From Castor canadensis (taxonomy: Eukaryota; Chordata; Mammalia; Rodentia; Castoridae): a stretch of 64,000 bases of DNA. Position 1 is the stretch's first letter; every line of letters begins with the position of its first letter. This document shows positions 1-12,684 of this stretch, piece by piece. The position numbers and the translations under genes were made by a program. A model generated the notes under the pieces. That model was given only the letters and a program-made list of their open reading frames with translations, was not told the DNA's origin and made no database searches. Location of the stretch: assembly GCF_047511655.1 (NCBI RefSeq), contig NC_133398.1, positions 49,481,638-49,545,637 of the forward strand, read 5' to 3'.

Positions 1-1954
1 TATGGCATAAGGTAGAACAGCTATACTAATAACAGACAAAATAGAATTCAAAACAACAACAAAAACAGCACTTTGTCAGACATAAAGAGCTCTTTTTATG
101 ATAAAAGTTTCATTTTAGCAGAAATACATAACAATCATCAATGTGTGTTTACCTAATAACAGAGCACTCCAACATATTAGGCAAAATTAACAGAAATTAA
201 TGGAGAAATAGGCAATTCAAAATAGCAGTTGAAGACTTCAGTATTCTATTTTTAATAACAGATGAAACAACTAGACAGAACTCAAAAAGGAAATAGAAGA
301 CTGGAACAGCAGTGTGAGCCAGCCAGCTCCAACCATCACCTATAAAACTTTACTCAACAGCTCAGTAGACCTTCTACTCAAGTGCAAATGAAGCATTCTC
401 CCTGATGGAATATGTGCTAGACCATAAAAAACTTCAAAAAATTTAAAAGGGTAGAAATAATGCCAAGTATATTCTCTGGCCACAGTAGAGAAAAACAACA
501 GAAACCAATGACAAGAAGTACGTAGGGAAATTCACAAATGTGTGGAAATTAGCCAACACTCTCTTAAACAACCAATAGTTTTACTATTTAAAAAATCAGA
601 AACACTTTGAAATGAATGAAAATGAAAACACAGCATTTCAAAATAAGTGGAACACAGCCAAAGGAAGGCTTAAAAGATACCTATATTAAAAAAGAAAAAT
701 TCAACACAAAAAGATTTTACCTTATGAGACTAGAAAAGAACAAAAAACCATAATGCAAACAGAAGAAAAGATAAAGTGGACATTAATGTCATAAAGAATA
801 GAAAACTAGACTCTGAAAAGAGTGCCAAAAAAATTGGTACATTTTCCTACTGACCAAGAATAAAAGAGAGAAGAGTCAATTTGTTACTATAAGAAATGAA
901 AGACATGACATTACTACCAACCTTACATAAATAAAAAGAATCATAAAGGAATGCTATGAACAATTGTATACCAACAAATTAAATTACAAGAAACTGACAG
1001 ATTGTTAAAAAGACAAAAACTACTGAAACTTGACATTAGAAGAATTAGCAATAAGGTTTGACACATGAAAAATGAAGATACTGAATTTATAATTCAAAAA
1101 CTTGCCAGAAAGCAGCTTACACCAATATGACTTCATTAATGAATTCTACCAAACATTCAAAGACCTATTAACAGCAGTTTTTTCACAAATTCTTCCAAAA
1201 AATAGAAGCGAAGATACTTCTCAACTCCTTTTATGAGTCATTACCATGATAACAAAATCAGACAAAGAATTCACAAAGACAGGAACTATAGACCAATATT
1301 TCTTGTAAGTATGAATCCAAGCATCTTCAACAACATATTAATAAATTAATTCCAGAAACATATTACACATCATGCCTAAGTAAAGTTTATCCTAATAGCA
1401 ATATTGTTTTAATATCTGAAAATTAATCAACATGATTCATTGTATCTCTAGAATTTTAAAAATACATGAACACCTGAATAGATGCAGAAAGAGGTGTTTG
1501 ACAAAATTCAATATGCTTACATGGTTTAAAAAAACACTTCACAAACTAGAGATAGAAGGAAACCTCCTCATCCCGATAAGAGCATCTGCAAAAACCCATA
1601 GTTAACATCATACTTAATTGTGAAAGACAAAGTTTTCTCCTAAGATCAGACATAAGACAAGGTAACTACTCTCCATACTTGTACTTAATATTAAATATTT
1701 AATATTTAATACTATATTAAATACAAGTATATTCAATAGTTCTCATCATGAAAATTAGACAAATATTTTTCCCATACTGGAAAAATAATTCTGCTTATTA
1801 ATAGTAACATCTTATTGAAAAATCCTAAAGAATATACTAAAAACTGCCAGAATTAATAAATGAATTAAGTAAATTGATAGGATACAAGATCAATACACAA
1901 AACCCAATTATATTTCTATAATTTACAATGAATTATCCAACAATGAAATTAAAA

Positions 1955-2040
1955 GGGAGGGTGTAGCTCAGAGGTAAAGCACTTGCCTAGCACGTGCAAG
2001 ACCCTGAGTTCAATCCCTAGCCAGTACCACAAAAAAAAAA
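1955..2040 (+). mobile_element. ID-type (tRNA-derived) SINE
   Basis: A tRNA-like head (gtgtagctcagaggtaaagc), an A-box and B-box arrangement (cctagcacgtgc ... gttcaatccc) and a short A tail. These are the marks of the rodent ID family. It sits inside the old L1 and its tail has grown into the neighbouring AAAG tract. Confidence 0.85.
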
Positions 2041-2126
2041 AGGAAGGAAGAAAGGAGGGAAAGAGAAAAAGAGAGAGAGAAAGAAAGAAATAAAGAAAGA
2101 AAGAAAAGATAGAAAGAAAGAAAAAA
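2031..2126 (+). repeat. Purine-rich (AAAG/GGAA)n tract after SINE tail
   Basis: About 95 bases of almost pure A and G, mostly AAAG units, directly follow the ID SINE poly-A. This is typical microsatellite growth from a SINE tail. Confidence 0.9.
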
Positions 2127-2287
2127 TTCTATTTGTAATATAAATAGTAAGAGTTAGGAATGAATTTAACAAAAGAAATTCCTAGTTTATACCCTGAAAA
2201 CTACAAATATGTTGGAAGAAATTAAAGATCTAAATCAATGGGAAATCATACCACCACATTCATGGATCAAAAAAGTTACATTGTTAA

Positions 2288-2489
2288 GCCAGGCATGATG
2301 GTGCATTCCTGTAATTCCAGCTACAGATGAGGTGAGTGTATCGTGAATTTGAGGCGGCACAGGCAAAGTTATCAAGACCCTAGCAAAAGAACAAAAGGAT
2401 TGGAAGTGCCACACAAGTGATAAGAGCACTTGCCTAGGGAGAAAAAGCCCTGGGTTCAATCCCCAGTACTACAGACACACAAAGAAAAA
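2288..2489 (+). mobile_element. B1-like/ID composite SINE
   Basis: The left half resembles B1 (gccaggcatgatggtgcatt ... cctgtaattccagctac). The right half is ID-like, ending gggttcaatccccagtacta. It interrupts the old L1, which resumes afterwards at 'atatagattcaatgcaatc'. Confidence 0.85.
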
Positions 2490-2770
2490 GTTATATACTG
2501 ACATATAGATTCAATGCAATCTCTTTGAAAATATTGGCTACATTTTTTTTAGAAATTAACAAGTTGATTTTAAAATACATATGGAATTGCAAGAAGCCCA
2601 GAAGAACCAAAACAATTCTAAAAATTAATAAAGAAGGACTCACACTTACCAATACCAATAATTACAAGAACACAATAACCAGTGTGTTACTTATATAGGA
2701 GAAGCATATAAATTAATTGAATGGAATTATGACCTCAGAAGTAAACCCAAATATATATGATAAACTGACT

Positions 2771-4641
2771 TTTTTCGTAAGTGCCAATACCATCCAGTGA
2801 GGGAAGAACAGTCTTGTTGGGAACAGTCTTCCCAACAAATTGTGCTAGAAGAAATAGTGTAAGCCGAAAAGATGGAGTTGGAGCTGCATCTCATGACCTG
2901 CATAAACATTGGCTCCTTTTTGGAATGAAGCTGTTGAGATAAATTTGCTCAAGATTAATAGCAGTTTAGTACAGTTGAGCACAGTTCCTACATGTTTATA
3001 TCTGCTATTTAACAGTATGATCTTTGATCTTTTCAAATTTAATTTTTCAACAATGAGAAATACTGATTTAAGAGAATATAGTGCCTGTGTCAGTCTCTTA
3101 ATGAGTGGACAAGCATTCTTTTAAATGTTTCCAGTTCTTAGTTATCAGGAATTAGCATTTGGTATATAATTAAGGAAGAAGTGGAATATTATTGCAATTA
3201 AATATAGTACACAGGAAAAATAATGAAAAAAATCTTTATAAATGTGATTCCATAAAAGTAAAGACCAAGATCTTTATCCCCAAGTATTTCTTCTTTATTT
3301 CTTTGTAATTTTTGTCTTGGGATAAAATTCAGTTTGAATGTAATGATGGAAACTTTTTCAAGCATGTTAGCAAGGTCATCTCTAGTGTAAATGGGCTCTG
3401 GAATTAAACTTCAAAAGTGCAAATCATACTTCCATTATTCTGAGAGAAGAATAGTCAGGCAAGTTTCCTTGTCTGAAAGTGGATATAAACATAATAATCC
3501 TTACTTCATTAAGTTATTAATAGGTCTTGATACATATTAAATGCTCAAGAAATAATAGTAAGTGGTATTTTCTCTAAGTTTCTCTAGAGAAAAACTGCCT
3601 ATATCCTTACAAAATTGTGATTTAAATGAGCATTTTAATATAATTATAACTTATCATAATTCCAATTAATGAACATGAGAAGCAAGCACCTGCTCTCTCT
3701 GAAAATTTCAATTCTTTTGGTGACTTATTTGTTATTCTGAACATGATAGGAAGCCTGAAGTAAGATTATCTTTAGTCATAAAGATCATTTTTATAAGAGT
3801 CATTCAATAAAAACAATTTAAACACTATGGCTGAGGTGCCATGCAAAGCACTCTTTCAAGATGCTGTAGTTTTAAAGTTACAGGTGTACAATTTCATGAC
3901 TCTTGCATTTAAAGTAATATTTATAAGTAAACTTCAAGAAAGGGCTTACTTAACAATAACACAAAAAAAATGTGAATAGAAAGGATAAGTTATAGATTAC
4001 AAAACGGAGTAAACCCAAAGAAACAGACTGTTCCATAAACCAAACGTGAAAGCATTCCAATCACTGATTCTCCAAGCTGTTACTCCAAAAAGGTATCTCC
4101 TAATTACATAAAATAAATGTTGCTGATCTTTAAATGAAATTCTGCTCTTTGTTGTACTCTAATTATACTACTCTCCTACCATTATTTTACCCCATTGTTT
4201 TTATCCTTGTCATTAACATTGTTATAATTATCACTCCATTAGCCAAGTGGTTTAGACAATCAAAATTTCTCCATATCCAAAATGTATTTCAGAGTTGCAT
4301 AAATATAATCCAAGTCATTTAAAGTGTCAAAACATAGTTGAACTTTATTTCTCTACCACAATTTAATTCTGGAATCAAGATCTCCTAAATAACCTAAGTA
4401 GCAAGCTTGAAAATCACAAATCAAAATGTCAAACAGCTTCATTTGGTGATTATTAAGATATTCACAGTACTACTAGTTTTGAGACAGATTAGAGGGACCT
4501 ACCTTTCCCTGGGAAACTAGGGCGGGAGTTAAGCATTGTGAGAGCACTGTTAAATACTGTTAAAGCACTATCCATGCTAGTGATAAGCCTTTATTATGAT
4601 CACCTAGTTTGATATTTATTTTTCCTTTCAATACGCTACAC
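2771..4641. other. AT-rich non-coding, small MIR-like piece only
   Basis: No gene or clear repeat apart from a possible MIR tail (minus orientation) near 3480-3560. The short open frames (longest 71 codons) have no recognisable similarity. Confidence 0.55.
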
Positions 4642-5250
4642 TGTTGAGGACCAGAATGCTTTCACTCCCTAACTGACAGCTGTTAGGTACTTTCCTTGTG
4701 CCCTGGCTGCCTTGAGCAAAGGACTATGAGCTAAGCAGCCAGCTGAGCTGCTCTTGTGCTAGTTAACAGCTGCTGTGAACACTCCAAAGAGGCCTTAAGG
4801 AAGCTGGAAGGTACTTGGCAACCATAGCTACTTGGTGTCGAAGCATGATTCTGGCTCACAAGGCCAGAGTCAGAGTCAAGACTGGTTCAAACAGCTTGCA
4901 TCAGACTTTTTACCATCATAAGTCTCTATGAACTCTGGATAACATTAGCTATTTCTGCCCATGCCAGAAGGGGAACACTTTCCCATTGGCCAGTGGAAGG
5001 CCTGTGACTGGTGAAAACAGGGTCCTTCATATATGTGAAGAACTTCCATGATTGGTACATTCACTCATGCACACGCCCTTTCTGGTATATAATCTGCCTG
5101 TTCACCTCACTTTGAGAGCTAGCTGGGAGACACCCTCCTGTGCTGCCCCTAGTGTTGTAGCATTAGAACAAATAAAAGTCTTCTCTAGAGTATTATTAGT
5201 TTGTTTTTGTTTTTTTGGCCTACTTTTGATTTTTATCATTAATAGCACAA
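4642..5250 (+). mobile_element. Probable LTR of an endogenous retrovirus
   Basis: The block starts with TG (tgttgagg). It carries CCAAT boxes in reverse near 4984 and 5051, a TATATAA at 5086-5092, and an AATAAA at 5171-5176 about 80 bases further on. It ends near a CA around 5247. The order U3, TATA, R, poly-A signal, U5 is that of an LTR, and the base composition is richer than the flanks. I cannot name the family and see no second LTR in the window. The 3' limit is approximate. Confidence 0.5.
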
Positions 5251-5950
5251 GTTGAGTTAGTAATGAGAGGGCAGCTGAAGAGTTCCAGAGAGCAATAGTG
5301 CAGAAATGATGGGGAGGAGAGGCCACAAAGACAATGAGAGATGTGAAGACCTGGAGATAAGAAACCACAGATTCTAGACACAGGAAGAGTTCCAGAGAGA
5401 TGCCAATTCTTGAGAGCAAAAGGTCTCAGATATGTGAGGCCTGAGCACTGTGACACTAGTCATTGTCTTTTCCAACACTCTGGGCTTAAGCATTATAACA
5501 CTGAGTTGTGAAGGGTTGAGGCTCTTGATACCCCAGGCCAAAGAACTCTACCATGTTATTGTAGGGTTAAGAGTTCCAGCACCAAAGGTCTGTACAAGAG
5601 CAATTATGCTAGAAGGTAAAATCTACTGCTGCTTGTTGCTTTCATCTGCCACCACTCATACTACCAAAGCCCAAAGATTGCAAAAATTGCCAAGTGCTGG
5701 GGCCACTAAGTGGGTAAAGCCCAGAACAATAAGTTTCAAACCTGAATGCTTGGAGTCATAAGTCTCTGGCTTCTAAAGCCTGTACCGATTGGTCCTTACC
5801 TCTCAGGGTTTAGAACTATAAGTATCTGGGTCTGCCAGTCCAACCCCAGATCTCAAACAACCAAGGATCCAGGATTGCCAGCACTGAAAGAGCTTCTCTC
5901 TGCCTAGCCATGGTTTCTATCCAGGTACAGCAAAAGGACTGTACTCAGCT
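5251..5950 (+). other. Unassigned repeat-like block after the LTR
   Basis: About 700 bases of moderate GC directly follow the LTR-like block, with recurring words such as gagttccag (5278, 5390, 5570 area) and variants of 'aagcattataacactgag'. It may be retroviral leader or internal sequence, but no primer-binding site or gag frame is evident. The open frame at 5450-5761 (103 codons) has no recognised domain. Confidence 0.3.
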
Positions 5951-7149
5951 AACAGTCAGTTAACAGTCTCATTTTCATATCAAAAGATAGGATTGTACTT
6001 TCTCTGCCTTCTACTTTTCAGTTAAATACAATATTAATTTGTGCCAGTGAAATGTGAGTGAAAATAATGCCTATGACTTCCAGGTAGAAGTGTTTAGGAA
6101 TCAGCTCATGATTCACCATATTTTTTCTCTACTCTTACAGAAGACAGTGACATTCTACTCTGCTTCAAGACAAGGTTAAAGCTAATTTGTGTAGGAAGCC
6201 ACCATTGTTAAATCAAAAGAGATGTGATTAAATTATCTACAATGAGGCTAAATGTACCTTCTATTTTAATACATATAAAACTTTAATTCACCTAAAGACA
6301 AAAACAATTTTCAGATTGAACTACAAATATGAGACTAATTCTATGCTGTAAACATAGATACTGCTTAAACAGGTGATTCAGAAAGTTTGAAAATGATAGT
6401 GAAAAGCATACCACACAAAAGCAAAAGCAAAAAACGTTTTCAAAGATAAGGATTGTGATATTACTATCATATGAAACAGCTAAGTAGAATAATTCATCCC
6501 AAATAACATAGTCAAAACAGGTGAAAAGGGATACCTTATAATTCTAAATGATGCACAATTCTAAATCACAGGGGATATATTAAAGTCATTTAATAGCTAT
6601 ACATCTCATAATATAACAACCAACACTTAGAAAATATAATAGTTCAACCTAGGAGGTAGGATGAAAACTAAAAATATATTACTTATAATATATTAGACAA
6701 CAAAAAATATCTAAGAATATATTTGTTTTAATACACTATTAGTTAAGAAAAATTCTTACAATGAATATTTAAAAGTAGAAATAATGGAAAAATATTCTCT
6801 GAAGCAGACTTAGAAGGATGAAAAAATTCACTTAAAAATTAGAAAATCAAAGACTTTTCATTTGGAATTTCAAAAAATAAAATTTTTAAGGAAATCTGGT
6901 GCCAAAAGAAGAAGGTGTCAAAGTTAGAAATGCACATACTCTTTTATGTTTTATTAATAATTTCATATTGTTAACTTGTGTTCTACTTATGTAATATTTT
7001 CAATTTATTTATCACTTCAATTATGTATAAATTGGGATAATTGTTTTATTACTCTGAAGTAGACAAAAGCTTTCTAATTTGTATGAAAAATTCAGAAGTT
7101 ATAGAAGATTACTGTACTTTAGCATATAAAGTTATAATTAAAATGCAAA
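5951..7149. other. AT-rich non-coding
   Basis: No gene or confidently assigned repeat. Composition resembles old L1 sequence but no ordered match can be shown. Confidence 0.5.
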
Positions 7150-7990
7150 GCTTCCATAGAACAAAAATGTCATCAAAGTAAAATCAATAGACAGAAGATG
7201 GCAAAACTATATCCCAGAAATAAAAAACTAGTCTCCCAAATATAAAGAGAATTCCTTAGACATTTTGCATGCAAAGCAACTTAATAAAAAAAAAGCAGCC
7301 AGTAGACAAATAAGCAAAATCTATGAACAGATAAGTCACAGAAAAAGAAATAAGCAAATACAAATGACTCCTAAGCATTTGAAGAGATGTTTAACTTTAT
7401 CAAAAGAGAAATGAAGATTAGAACTACATTGACATGATTTTATTTTATTTATAAAACCCAAACTTCTTTTTATCTCTTAAAAATACAAATATTTCCAACA
7501 CAGGGCTCATAAATTACTTCTAAGACCACAAATTCCTTTAACCTATGCAGAATAATTTGATATTATCTTTCAAACTTTTAAATTATCTGGATTCAGTTTT
7601 ATAAAATTTACAGATATAATTGTACATGAACAAAGCTACATGGATTTAAAGTTATCTGTTGCAATATTGTTTGCAATAGCACAAAATCATCAACCACAAA
7701 TTGTCTTTAATGTATTTAAGTTGTTACATGCATACCCTGGAATGTTATGCTTGATTCTGATAGGGAAAATCTCCAATATACATTGTTAAATGAAAAAAAG
7801 AAGGTGCTACATGATGAAAGGGAATTTGGCAATGAAACTAAAATAAAGACCTTTCCCACTTATATTTATATAAAGAAGCAGTCTCAGTATATCAAAGAAA
7901 CTAATAAAAAAGACTAAAGAAATGGAAGAAAGACCATTTGATGATACATATTTTTATGTTATTTGATTTCTTAAAGTAAGCAAATTTTAA
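7150..7990 (+). mobile_element. Ancient L1M-type ORF2 3' relic
   Basis: In-order but very decayed matches to the 3' third of L1 ORF2: 'gaacagataagtcacagaaaaag' then 'ttgaagagatgtttaact' around 7325-7395, and the 'ggaaaatctccaatatacattgttaa' region near 7765. All frames are closed. It reads as an old mammalian L1M copy. Confidence 0.6.
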
Positions 7991-8847
7991 TATGTGAAAA
8001 ATAAATTGGTTGGTGATATATTTTATTGGGTTAAAATTAGTCATTGTCAAATAGCCTTTGGCATGCCTTTCCAAGCACTTTTTTTTGTATATTTTATCTT
8101 TTTCTTCACTCTGTCATTGTGATTTTCATAGAACTATATAACTCTTTATGGGAAAACATCATAATTTTCCCTCTGGTCCCTAGATTTTGAAACACAGCAT
8201 CTCCACTGAAAAGCATCAGTAGTTATCAATTCTATCAATCCTATAGGTCCTTTGAAATGGGAGATCTCAGCCAGGAAGTTGAATCTGTTTTGGCTCTGTA
8301 TTTGTAGAGGGGGCAGGCAAAGCTTTTCAAACAAGTCCATGATATAGTTTCATGTTTTCAACATTAACCCACCTGGTCTGCTGTCATGCATAATGTGTGC
8401 AAAATGTTTTATCCAGTTCTGACATTTCTCAAAGTTATTTCATCAGAAGTGCCTCTGGAGGGCCAAATGAAAGCTTGTTCAGCTAGAACTTGAGGCAATG
8501 ACAGTAGCAAGCCTCGGGCAATTCCTGCTCTTGGAATGTTAAAGGTAAGTGTTAAAATTTATAACATATTGTTATCTAACATTAACACTTCCATTGATAT
8601 ATTGTCAAAAATTTCCACTCTGATGTGTCTGAATCAAAGATTGTTTCATGATCTAGGTTCTTACATGTGCTCTTTCATAGCAAGCATGGACAGAGTCAAT
8701 CTTTTGGAATATTTATGCAGACACATCCACCGGTTGTGAATTAGTTGAACTTTTGGTTCTGAATACTGATAATGTGCCAGACTGAAACAAAATATTATTT
8801 TCTCTGTGACTAATTTTAACTGATCTGATCATCATCTTTGCTCTATA
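7991..8847. other. Non-coding, nothing recognised
   Basis: AT-rich DNA with short chance frames (64 and 67 codons) and no repeat I can name. Confidence 0.5.
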
Positions 8848-9572
8848 TTACAGTTTGAATCTTAAAATTTCCTCCAAAAGCTCATAGCTTGAAGGTATGG
8901 TTCATGTCTGACAGTGTTATTGGGAGGTGAGGCCTACTTGGAAGAAGAAGGTCATTGAGTCCATAACTTGAAGAGTACAAAATGCATTGTATGCTGTTGA
9001 GTAATAGGGGAGCAGGGCAATAGAGAAAAAGTAAGTGATAGAGTAGTTTAATCTGATTTCACACATATATATGTGTGAAATACCATGGCAAAACCCCCTT
9101 GATCAATAGTATATACTTTAAAAAATGAAGGATAGGAAGTATAAAACAGGTCCTGTCTTAAGGAGGGTGCCAAGTGAGGGGGTGGGAAGGATAAAGGAGG
9201 GCGAATGTGGTACATATGCTTTACATACTTGTATGAAAATTAAACAATGAAACAGGTTGAAATGTTCTAAGAAGGGAGAGGGGATGGGGAACAAAGATGG
9301 AGGGGGTAAATGTAACTAAGCACATATATAAATGTCACAGTGACACCCCCTGTACAAAATATATGCAAATAAAAAACACATACATCAGGTTGTTAAAGAA
9401 GAGAGAGACTATATTAGGTCTCTCTTTCTCTCTCATCTTTCCTTCCTCCACCACATGTGTCTGCCATTGGGTACTGTCTCCCCACAGGCCCAAAGATAAC
9501 AGGACCAAGGGATCATGAACTGATATTTGATTATATCAGATATTTTTATCACAATGACAGAAAGCTAACACA
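8848..9572 (+). mobile_element. hAT-like (URR1-type) repeat split by an L1 3' UTR
   Basis: The left part (8848-8975) has 'acagtttgaatcttaaaatt', then gctcata and ttgggaggtgaggcctac. The right part (9405-9572) has 'cacaggcccaaagataacag' and ends 'atgacagaaagctaacacac'. Both parts fit the rodent non-autonomous hAT element I know as URR1; the family name is from memory. The two parts are separated by an L1 3' UTR, so the L1 landed later. Confidence 0.6.
8976..9404 (+). mobile_element. L1 3' UTR fragment (older subtype)
   Basis: Shares words in order with the fragment at 38110-38320 and with the reverse complement of 10198-10480: 'aggttgaaatgttctaagaa', 'gatggagggggtaaatg', 'aatgtcac', and an A-rich end with aataaa. 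This defines an L1 3' UTR type different from that of the young L1s at 18651 and 57505. Confidence 0.6.
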
Positions 9573-10197
9573 CCCTACTTGTTCACATGTGGCACTTTAT
9601 TAATAAATGTGCACATAAAGGGATGACTCTACACACACCATTAGTGGCATATGATGCATTTTTATTAAAAACAAAGAAGTATACACAATCTCCAAAGTCT
9701 CTTCTATCCCAGAGGTAATTGTGGCTAGGCTGGGTGCACCTGTGTTCCAAACAGCATGGGAAAGCCCCAAGACCTCCATGGAGCAAAAGGGGCAAAGCAG
9801 TATTTCAAAACACAGCTGGGCTACCAAAACTCAGTAGTGGTCTTCTAGTGAGGGTCTTGGCCTTGTGAGAACAGATTGGTTGTGGAAGGGACCTCAACCT
9901 CTGGTATCACTCTGCTTGCTTAAACTAACTCAGACTTGATGAACCACCTTCTTGCTAACCTCCTTGCTAACCTCCTAAAAGGTGGCTGGCTGTCCAGGGG
10001 CATTCTTTCCTCAAAATGCCTGGAGCATGTTAAGGGTACTGGATGTGACAAAGCACTCTGCAAGTAATGTTTTGTGTACATCTCAGTCCAACTGAGATGT
10101 TCCAACTCCACTTTCTGTGCTATCCAACTCCATCACTTCCCCGGCCCTTCCCTTGAGATAGAAATACCTCTGTTCTTGTCCCTGTAAGCCCTAATTT
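9573..10197. other. Unassigned moderate-GC segment
   Basis: No gene. Reverse-strand AATAAA hexamers near 9597-9605 and 9660 and the richer composition could mean an old antisense LTR or retropseudogene, but no motif order supports either. Confidence 0.35.
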
Positions 10198-10480
10198 CTT
10201 TTTTTACTATCATATTATTGTTGTACTCTGGGTACATAATGACATTTACAAGAGTGCTTACACTATATCATAGTTGAATTCACCCCTGCATCATTCTCCT
10301 TACCCCCTCATTCCTGGAACAGTTTCAGCAGGTCTCATTTTCCATTTTCATACCCGAGTCCATAGTATTTCCACCACATTCACCTCCTATGCCCTTTCCT
10401 TATATCCTCCCCCTCCCACTGGTACCAACCCCCAGAATATGCCTGTTTTACCTTCCCATTATCCATTCACCGTTTTGGGC
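10198..10480 (-). mobile_element. Antisense L1 3' UTR fragment
   Basis: Reverse complement of the older L1 3' UTR type: 'tactatcatattattgttgt', 'gggtacataatgacatttac', 'aacagtttcagcaggtctca'. It matches the reverse of 38110-38320 in order. The leading T run at 10198 is the poly-A end. Confidence 0.7.
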
Positions 10481-12044
10481 AGGAAACTGCACTGCACAAG
10501 ACCCCACACACAACAAGCATCCAGTAAATGCTTCCTAATGATTATGGTGAAGAAAGTGCTCACTTATAGAAAACTCAGGTGCCCTTTTTAGTATTCTATC
10601 AATAAGATCACTAAGACTGAAAGTTTGAAAAAAATATCCAATCTGGATGCCCTTAAAAGGGGAGGAAGGAGCAATGTGGCAAACAACAACTAAATTACCT
10701 GAAGGAATATTTATATATTTGCATATATATGGAATAATAATCCATGCCATCTCTTTTGCTTTTACTTATATTCAGAAATAGTCGGTTTATGCAAATTAGT
10801 CCTTAATCTGCTCAGGGAACTGATCCTCTACAAAGATGATAACATTATAGTCTTTACCTCATTCAATTTTGCAAGAAATGAGGGGAAAGAAAACTCACTT
10901 GTTTAATAGGCTGAGGTTCTTTCCTTTTAGTTAAAGCAACACTTGGTAACAACAAAAATCTGCTTTACTTCCAGGCCATAATTTAGTGTTTTATTATAGT
11001 TTGCCAGTGCAAGACAAGAGCAGAGTGTGCTGGCTCTGTTTTTGTACAGCAAGAAAACAGAATTCCCACTGCAGGCAAACAGTTGTATCTGTGCATTTTC
11101 TTCACTAACACATTTAATTTGGACCCTTTTTAAAATTTAATCTAAATGCAATTTTATAATGTAGAGGACAAGTATTTTATATATAATACTTACAAAATAA
11201 TATGTATATTTATATAGATGAATATCTTCTGTTCTTCCCCAGTCAAGCTCTCACTTATATACTATACATATTTGCCAAATAAATTGTAAAATTACATTCA
11301 TGCATTATATATATATAAATATACATACATGCAGACACATACATGTATATACACACACTCATACATATAAATATATGCATTAATTGTAAAAAGAGAAAAT
11401 GAAAGAACATAAACTAGTTTTGTAGTTGTATTTAAGTAGGCTTAAAACTAAGTTTCGTATCACACACTGTTAGAACAACTCCAGAGAATTATTCAACCTT
11501 TCTTGGGCTATTTATAAAAGTGGAGTAAATGTTGTCCTCAAGATATTCAAGAGGAATAATGAAATATCTAATATATACTGCTCAGCCCAGGTCAGGATGG
11601 CATCTGCCTGGTCAGCAGATAACAGTACAAAAAAATAGCTAACACATCAGTAGAATAAGTTGGAAACATGGTACAAGTTAAGACAAGGTCCCTATGGTCC
11701 CTCCCAGAACTGAACATTTGTGGTATTGTAATTCCCACAGAAGTAGACAGCCCCCTCATGTGGAAATTTTAAAAATCACTCTTTCTTGATATTCTGAGCA
11801 AGGTATATGAAAAGAGACAGTTGACATTGTCTAAGGCCTGTGGCCACCCACATTGGGAAATCCAAAGCACAAGGTGTGGTATTGAGCCATTTTCCAAGAA
11901 TAAATGACTTGTTTTATCATCTAAATTTTTAATATTTACAAAACAAAATCATAGATTGTTTTTACATACCCTTAATGATATTCATTGTTGAAGTGATTGA
12001 TATAGATGTGTTACTTCTTACTATTTAAGCTACTTCCCTCTCAA
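10481..12044. other. Non-coding; AT/CA-rich low-complexity at 11160-11390
   Basis: No gene. Stretches of TA, ATAC and CA steps at about 11160-11210 and 11305-11390 are simple-sequence decay. The rest has no recognised content. Confidence 0.5.
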
Positions 12045-12465
12045 TCCAACAATCCTGTAAGCTAAGTGTTATTATTATCATCCCAATTGTCAAATGAAGA
12101 GACTGGAATATTTAAACTTTAGTTGTGTGCACACCTGTGATCCTAGCTGCTCAAGAGGAAGAGATTGTGAGGATCACAGTTTAAGGCCAGCCCTGGCTGA
12201 GCTCATCAGATCCAATATCAACCAATAAAAAGCTAGGCCTGGTGATGACTATCTATAATCCCAGCTATACAAGAAGTATAAATAGGAAGACCTGTGATGC
12301 AGGCCATGTGGTAAAGTGCCTACCTAGTAAGTACAATGCTCTGAGTTCAAACCTCAAGCGCACTAAAAAAGAAAATCAGTTATGTCACCTAAGATCAAAC
12401 AGAAATTAGCAAAGCAAGAGTTGAACTTTGGATTCTTGCTTTTAGCTTTGATGTCTGTCACCCAA
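12045..12465 (+). repeat. MIR element split by a SINE
   Basis: The MIR core (gtgttattattatcatccca, then aatgaagagactgg) lies at 12045-12115 and the MIR 3' part (gtcacctaagatcaaacag, then agttgaactttgg) at 12378-12465. The intervening composite SINE inserted into the ancient MIR. Confidence 0.65.
12124..12376 (+). mobile_element. B1-like/ID composite SINE
   Basis: Left B1-like half (cacacctgtgatcctagctg), a second B1-like start (tagctaggcctggtgatgac is similar to the usual head), and an ID-like right half ending tgagttcaaacctcaagcgc with an A tail. Diverged copy. Confidence 0.8.
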
Positions 12466-12496
12466 TTTATTTTGTAAGTCAGAAAATCAGGAAATT

Positions 12497-12684
12497 GGCC
12501 AGGCACCAATGACTCATGCCTGCAATCCTAGCTACGCAGAAGGCAGAGATCAGGAGGATTGCAGTTTGAAGCCAGTCCCAGGCAAACAGTTTGCAAGACC
12601 CTATTTCAAAAATGCCATCACAAAAAAGGGCTGGCAGACTGGCTCAAGGTGAAGGGCCTTGAGTTCAAGCCCCTGTACTGCAAA
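12497..12684 (+). mobile_element. B1-like/ID composite SINE seeding the GAA tract
   Basis: Head ggccaggcaccaatgactca, central 'gatcaggaggattgcagttt', an A-rich linker, then the ID-like half with ggctggcagactggctcaag and the end gagttcaagcccctgtactg. Its expected A tail has been replaced by the GAA tract. Confidence 0.9.

Larger units (their letters stand above)
1..2770 (+). mobile_element. Old LINE-1 ORF2 relic with two nested SINEs
   Basis: Scattered matches to L1 ORF2 run in order on the plus strand. Examples are the 'aaaatgaaaacacagcattt..gtggaacacagcc' stretch near 615-660, which is co-linear with 61210-61270 of the young L1, and 'gatgcagaaagaggtgtttgac' near 1480. The frame is destroyed by many stops and indels, so this is a long-dead copy. 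SINE insertions split it at about 1955-2041 and 2288-2489. The relic begins before the window. Confidence 0.8.
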
